From positions 1 through 8,753 of the forward strand of contig QAKS01000005.1 of NCBI GenBank assembly GCA_003343685.1: a stretch of DNA of 8,753 bases, given 5' to 3'. The notes below the pieces were generated by a model. It was given only the letters and a program-made list of their open reading frames with translations, was not told the origin of the DNA and ran no database searches. The DNA comes from Clostridiales bacterium. GTDB taxonomy: Bacteria > Bacillota > Clostridia > Christensenellales > Christensenellaceae. Within the stretch, counting starts at the first letter, position 1. Each line of letters begins with the position of its first letter. Positions 6,257 through 8,753 of the stretch are shown here, piece by piece. The position numbers were made by a program, and so were the translations under genes.

Positions 6257-6559
6257 TTATTTATCGTCTTCTTTTTTAAACGTGCATACGCCGTTAATGT
6301 TAACACTGTCCACAATCGCCACAATGGAATTATCCGTCGGCTTGGCATCCGTCTGTTTTGTCTGCCTCGCCGAGCTGCCCGACACCGCGACAACCACCTC
6401 GCCCTCGCCTGCGCCGACCGTATCCAAACTGACGACGGGAGCGCCCTTCGGTTCGATCGTTTCCATATCCAAAGGCTGAATAATCAGTATTTTAAACCCC
6501 TCCAGATTTTCCGATTTTCTGGTGCTGACGACCTGTCCGCACACCCTTGCCAATATCAT
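6257..6559 (-). CDS. BMC pentameric vertex protein (EutN/CcmL, BMC-P)
   Basis: Protein of 100 aa. The EutN/CcmL fold is shown by 'MILARVCGQVVSTRKSENLEGF' (first 13 residues typical), 'ILIIQPLD' in the second strand, 'DTVGAGEGEVVVAVSGSSAR' (split: 'DTVGAGEGE', 'GSSAR') and 'SIVAIVDSVNI' at the end. 'DTVGAGEGE...GSSAR' is the form seen in classical EutN/PduN-type pentamers. The ATG is 3 nt downstream of the stop of the other pentamer gene (6563-6883), with which it shares these motifs, so translation is likely coupled. An acidic/basic tail 'FKKEDDK' closes it. Of the four pentamers, this and its neighbour form one subgroup. Confidence 0.95.
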   Translation of the reverse strand: MILARVCGQVVSTRKSENLEGFKILIIQPLDMETIEPKGAPVVSLDTVGAGEGEVVVAVSGSSARQTKQTDAKPTDNSIVAIVDSVNINGVCTFKKEDDK

Positions 6560-6562
6560 AAG

Positions 6563-6883
6563 CTACTGTTCCTTTCGGTCAATTTCCTTGACGAATTTCT
6601 CATATATTCTCTCGCCGTGAATGTCTATTGTATCGAATATGGCGACAACCGTGCAGTCTGCCGGCGTGTCCTTATACCCCGGAAGGCATCTGGAGGAACT
6701 GCCCCGCACGAGCATCACAATATCCCCCTCGCCCGCGCCGACCGTATCAATCCCAATCCAGAGATCGCTTTTATCCTTCAGCGTAGCCACGTCGATCTCC
6801 TTCACCATCAGCAGCTTCATCCCCGTTAATTCAGTTTTCTTTGTGGAGCTGGCAACCGCTCCCATGACTCTGCCGACCAGCAT
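6563..6883 (-). CDS. BMC pentameric vertex protein (EutN/CcmL, BMC-P)
   Basis: Protein of 106 aa with 'MLVGRVMGAVASSTKK' at the start, 'LLMVKEID' in the second strand, 'IDTVGAGEGDIVMLV' and 'GSSSR' in the centre, then 'CTVVAIFDTIDI'. These are the hallmarks of the EutN/CcmL fold. It has a charged C-terminal extension ('YEKFVKEIDRKEQ', about 94-106) that may form a short helix. It lies 17 nt after the flavoprotein-like gene and 3 nt before a second pentamer gene of the same subgroup. The placement of two pentamers together near the operon start, apart from the two interleaved with the hexamers, suggests distinct roles or sub-vertices, though that is inference. Confidence 0.95.
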   Translation of the reverse strand: MLVGRVMGAVASSTKKTELTGMKLLMVKEIDVATLKDKSDLWIGIDTVGAGEGDIVMLVRGSSSRCLPGYKDTPADCTVVAIFDTIDIHGERIYEKFVKEIDRKEQ

Positions 6884-6900
6884 AACTTCTTACCTTTCTA

Positions 6901-7590
6901 TCAGTCGAGAGCTACTCCCAGCTCTTCTGCCTTCTCCTTTGCCAGCGGCGTCACAATAGCATCGTTTGCACAAAGTATCCTGAAGGAACCGTCCTCCGCC
7001 GCTTCACGTACCTGTGTCTCCGTAATAAGAGACAGCCGCTTTTCCTCTTCCTTTTCCGAAGCCGGATTATAGGAAATGACGGAAACGCCCATATTCGTCA
7101 GCACATCCAGCGCGTCTACTACTTTTTCAAAAAATGTGGCGCGTTTAAACCGCGGCACGTCGAAATCGAGCAAAACGGACACCTTCCTGCCCCAGAGCAG
7201 CGGACGCAGAACAGAAGTCTCCGCTATGCCACTGTCGTCTCCCGCGGCCAGTCTGTACAGCAGAGACAGACTCGGCGTCACCAGAACCACGTTTGCCGTG
7301 CGGGCAAGGCGCTCGATCAGTATTTGTTCGTCCTCTTTTGTGGAAACCTTCATTTTAATGAATCCCGCCATATCAAATTCCGCATCCCCCAAAAGGGCGC
7401 AGTCGATTCCCGAACCGTATCTCTCCGTCAGGGCGTTGGCGCAGGCTTTTTTAGACGGCACGAAAGACGTAAACACCGCCACGGTTCCCGTCACCGTCTC
7501 GTCGTTCATCGTCTCGAACTGTATTCTCTTCATCACCTCGCCGGCTACTTTAGCCACCAAAGCGGTCAATTGCTCGTCGTTCAGCTGCAT
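6901..7590 (-). CDS. BMC-associated flavoprotein-like protein with EutQ-like C-terminal tail; function unassigned
   Basis: Protein of 229 aa; I do not recognise a named gene. Residues 2-23 ('QLNDEQLTALVAKVAGEVMKRI' region) form an amphipathic helix resembling that of the AldDH, including a shared 'DEQ', and look like an encapsulation peptide. Residues about 35-175 have alternating strands and helices; 'VVLVTPSLSLLYRLAAGDDSG' around 101-121 and 'GRKVSVLLDFDVPR' (134-147) recall the flavoprotein/PPC-decarboxylase fold ('..P.S...A.G..D'). Residues 189-228 ('ITETQVREAAEDG...AIVTPLAKEKAEELGV') resemble the start of EutQ and the end of PduM-type proteins. It stands second in the operon, 13 nt after pduL. 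A flavin enzyme, assembly factor or cargo linker are all possible; binding of flavin is not shown by sequence alone. Confidence 0.75.
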   Translation of the reverse strand: MQLNDEQLTALVAKVAGEVMKRIQFETMNDETVTGTVAVFTSFVPSKKACANALTERYGSGIDCALLGDAEFDMAGFIKMKVSTKEDEQILIERLARTANVVLVTPSLSLLYRLAAGDDSGIAETSVLRPLLWGRKVSVLLDFDVPRFKRATFFEKVVDALDVLTNMGVSVISYNPASEKEEEKRLSLITETQVREAAEDGSFRILCANDAIVTPLAKEKAEELGVALD

Positions 7591-7603
7591 CAGAATTCCC
7601 CGG

Positions 7604-8239
7604 TTATTTTACAATCTCCATCAAGTCTCCGTTTTTAATCAGCGCGGCGTTTGCTTCGTCCGTATCCAGATGAACCTCCAGCTCATGCCCGCTGCCGCAA
7701 CGCACCTTGACGCCTTCAAACACCACGGGGCGCGCGCCTTCTTTTCTGATTTTGATTACATCTCCGTTCTTTAATCCATATGCCTCCGCCTGTGCCGCGG
7801 ACATGTGGAGATGGCGTTCTGCAACGATAACTCCCTTTTGAAGCACCGTCTCTCCCGCAGGACCGATCAGCTTTCCGCCCGGCGTCCCCTCCAGTTCTCC
7901 GCTCATACGCACCACCGGCTTTACGCCCGCCTTGAAGCAGTCTGTCACAGACAGCTCCACCTGCGTCTCGCGGCGCTCCGGCCCCAGAACCCTCAACTTC
8001 TGCAACTGGCCCTTAGGCCCCTCAAATGTCAGCGTCTCTTGGCAGGCAAACTGACCCGGCTGAGACAGCGCTCTCAGCTTTTTCAGCTCGTAACCGACTC
8101 CAAACAGTCTGTCGACGTCCTCTCGGCTCAGGTGAATGTGCTTGTTTGACGACGCTACCGGAACGGCATACGCCCCCTCCTTACACATAGCGGCCATTAC
8201 CGCATTCCTGATGATTTTTGAAAGCTCTGCTTTATCCAT
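7604..8239 (-). CDS. pduL: Phosphate propanoyl/acetyltransferase PduL, encapsulated
   Basis: Protein of 211 aa. It interconverts acyl-CoA plus phosphate and acyl phosphate plus CoA, recycling CoA inside the shell. Two PduL beta-barrel domains are present. The metal-binding set known for PduL is visible: His34 and His36 ('NKHIHLS'), Glu95 ('QVELS'), His143 and His145 ('RHLHMS') and His190 ('EVHLDTDEAN'). Residues 1-20 ('MDKAELSKIIRNAVMAAMCK') are an N-terminal amphipathic helix, the usual encapsulation peptide of BMC PduL. It is the first gene after the promoter at 8320-8348, with a strong ribosome site. In this operon the acyl group is probably acetyl, giving acetyl phosphate for ATP formation by an acetate kinase not seen in the window. 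Confidence 0.96.
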   Translation of the reverse strand: MDKAELSKIIRNAVMAAMCKEGAYAVPVASSNKHIHLSREDVDRLFGVGYELKKLRALSQPGQFACQETLTFEGPKGQLQKLRVLGPERRETQVELSVTDCFKAGVKPVVRMSGELEGTPGGKLIGPAGETVLQKGVIVAERHLHMSAAQAEAYGLKNGDVIKIRKEGARPVVFEGVKVRCGSGHELEVHLDTDEANAALIKNGDLMEIVK

Positions 8240-8246
8240 ATATCAG

Positions 8247-8254
8247 CCTCTCCT
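8247..8254 (-). promoter_or_regulatory. Ribosome binding site of pduL
   Basis: AGGAGAGG on the minus strand, 7 nt before the ATG at 8237-8239. It fixes the first start codon of the operon. Confidence 0.75.
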
Positions 8255-8284
8255 GTATACCCGCCGCATTGAAAGCATCAGCAG

Positions 8285-8307
8285 GTTTTTATCATAAAAA
8301 TAAAAAC
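8285..8307. repeat. AT-rich inverted repeat in the pduL leader
   Basis: GTTTTTAT (8285-8292) and ATAAAAAC (8300-8307) are perfect 8-bp inverted arms around 7 nt. It lies just downstream of the inferred transcription start and overlaps the edge of the larger palindrome at 8306-8336. It could be a weak leader hairpin or a second protein site; such AT-rich repeats also occur by chance. Confidence 0.35.
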
Positions 8308-8336
8308 TCATACACATATATTTTAAATGTATGAGT
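8306..8336. promoter_or_regulatory. Palindromic operator candidate overlapping the operon promoter
   Basis: ACTCATACA (8306-8314) and TGTATGAGT (8328-8336) are perfect 9-bp inverted arms separated by 13 nt. The palindrome covers the spacer side of the promoter, its -10 box and the inferred start of transcription, where a bound repressor would block RNA polymerase. The GntR/HutC protein of 15-803 is the natural candidate to bind it (inference). It is not a terminator for the upstream gene, since the promoter elements are embedded in it. Confidence 0.6.
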
Positions 8337-8348
8337 CAAGTTTGTCAA
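8320..8348 (-). promoter_or_regulatory. Sigma-70-type promoter of the microcompartment operon
   Basis: On the minus strand, TTGACA (8343-8348, perfect -35) is followed after exactly 17 nt by TAAAAT (8320-8325, 5 of 6 matches to TATAAT). Transcription would begin near 8313, giving a leader of about 74 nt before pduL. It lies in the 182-nt gap between the upstream activase-like gene and pduL, exactly where an operon promoter is expected. A second TTGAC occurs 9 nt further downstream but has no good -10 partner. Confidence 0.8.
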
Positions 8349-8410
8349 CCGCATCGCAAGTTGTCCGATACATTTTGGGACGGTATTTCGCGCAATTATT
8401 TCTCAACGCA

Positions 8411-8424
8411 TGAAATCAATTTCA
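8411..8424. repeat. Short palindrome over the stop of the upstream gene
   Basis: TGAAAT and ATTTCA arms (6 bp) surround 2 nt and overlap the TGA stop at 8422-8424. No T-tract follows in the minus direction, so it is a poor terminator. No better terminator was found between 8349 and 8421. Confidence 0.25.
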
Positions 8425-8753
8425 GGATACCTTTACAGAACGGTTTTCATCGCTTTTTTCTCTGTTTTCCTCCGCAATGGAAAGCATCAGCTTTATCCTG
8501 TTTTCCTGATTAATCTTCGTAGCGCCGGGATCGTAGTCAAGAGCAACGATATTTGCTCCGGGATTATCCTCCCTGATTCTGCGGATCATGCCTTTCCCTG
8601 CAATGTGGTTTGGCAGGCACCCGAAGGGCTGCGTACAAATAATATTCATTACACCGCTGTTGATCAGTTCCAGCATTTCCCCCGTGAGCAGCCATCCCTC
8701 GCCCATCTTGTTCCCGCCGTTCACATATCCGCGGATTCCTTTTTTCGTATCAC
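8422..8753 (-). CDS. C-terminal end of a large 2-hydroxyacyl-CoA dehydratase activase-related protein (partial)
   Basis: The reading frame is open to the window edge, so the 5' part is missing; about 110 codons are visible. The sequence 'GEGWLLTGEMLELINSGV' followed by 'ICTQPFGCLPNHIAGKGM' and 'ALDYDPGATKINQENRIKLML' (with Cys in 'TQPFGCLPNH') is the conserved end of the large clostridial CoA-enzyme activase proteins, which fuse ASKHA-type activase domains to a dehydratase-like part and usually span some 1,400 aa. They are related to the ATP-dependent activators of 2-hydroxyglutaryl-CoA dehydratase, though their own substrate is generally unknown. It precedes the microcompartment promoter and ends in a charged tail. 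It is probably a separate transcription unit and functionally unrelated, but read-through into pduL is possible because no clear terminator separates them. Confidence 0.85.
   Translation of the reverse strand, partial: DTKKGIRGYVNGGNKMGEGWLLTGEMLELINSGVMNIICTQPFGCLPNHIAGKGMIRRIREDNPGANIVALDYDPGATKINQENRIKLMLSIAEENREKSDENRSVKVS

Noticed and set aside
8306..8336. Terminator of the upstream activase-like gene
   Set aside because: The -10 box lies inside the palindrome and the -35 box immediately beside it, in the same direction, and the palindrome sits over the inferred start site, so an operator is the better reading, although T-rich sequence does follow the arms on the minus strand.
8326..8342. 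Alternative -35 box from the second TTGAC in the spacer
   Set aside because: No good -10 hexamer lies 16-18 nt downstream of it, whereas the first TTGACA has one at 17 nt.
8422..8724. Complete 100-codon gene starting at the GTG at 8722-8724
   Set aside because: The frame continues open upstream to the window edge and the protein matches the C-terminal end of a much larger family, so the GTG is an internal valine.

Overview
The window holds most or all of a bacterial microcompartment (BMC) operon on the minus strand. Thirteen genes run right to left from a strong promoter near 8320-8348 to a GntR-type regulator that ends at position 15. Gaps are mostly 3-30 nt, so one long polycistronic transcript is likely. 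At the right edge lies the 3' end of a different upstream gene, a large CoA-dehydratase-activase-like protein typical of anaerobic Clostridia. That neighbour, the PduS/PduT redox pair, the ribosome binding sites and the moderate GC content suggest an anaerobic Bacillota (Clostridia), perhaps a gut organism. No species can be named from sequence alone.

Transcription order is: phosphotransacylase PduL (8239-7604); a flavoprotein-like protein with a EutQ-like tail (7590-6901); two EutN/CcmL-type pentameric shell proteins (6883-6563, 6559-6257); CoA-acylating aldehyde dehydrogenase (6227-4797); PduS/RnfC-like flavin and Fe-S oxidoreductase (4780-3464); PduT-like tandem-domain shell protein with a pore cysteine (3452-2907); hexameric shell protein (2840-2535); pentamer (2522-2256); second hexameric shell protein (2228-1950); pentamer (1937-1629); deoxyribose-phosphate-aldolase-family enzyme (1554-805); and a GntR/HutC regulator (803-15). 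There are seven shell genes: two hexamers, one tandem trimer and four pentamers.

The likely chemistry is as follows. The DeoC-family aldolase cleaves a (deoxy)sugar phosphate to acetaldehyde plus glyceraldehyde 3-phosphate. The aldehyde dehydrogenase makes acetyl-CoA and NADH inside the shell, and PduL makes acetyl phosphate and recycles CoA. PduS and PduT may carry the electrons out through the shell. This matches the general idea of 'sugar-phosphate-utilizing' BMCs and not a B12 or glycyl-radical diol/ethanolamine type, because no such signature enzyme is present. Four proteins (DeoC, AldDH, PduL, flavoprotein-like) begin with a short amphipathic helix of the encapsulation-peptide type.

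The most notable points are: changed residues in the phosphate pocket of the DeoC homologue although its catalytic Asp/Lys/Lys are kept; a clear promoter with an overlapping 9-bp-arm palindrome that is probably the operator; the lack of any visible alcohol dehydrogenase; and the unassigned flavoprotein-like cargo candidate. No RNA genes, insertion sequences or CRISPR arrays were seen. The longest stretch without a gene is 182 nt (8240-8421).
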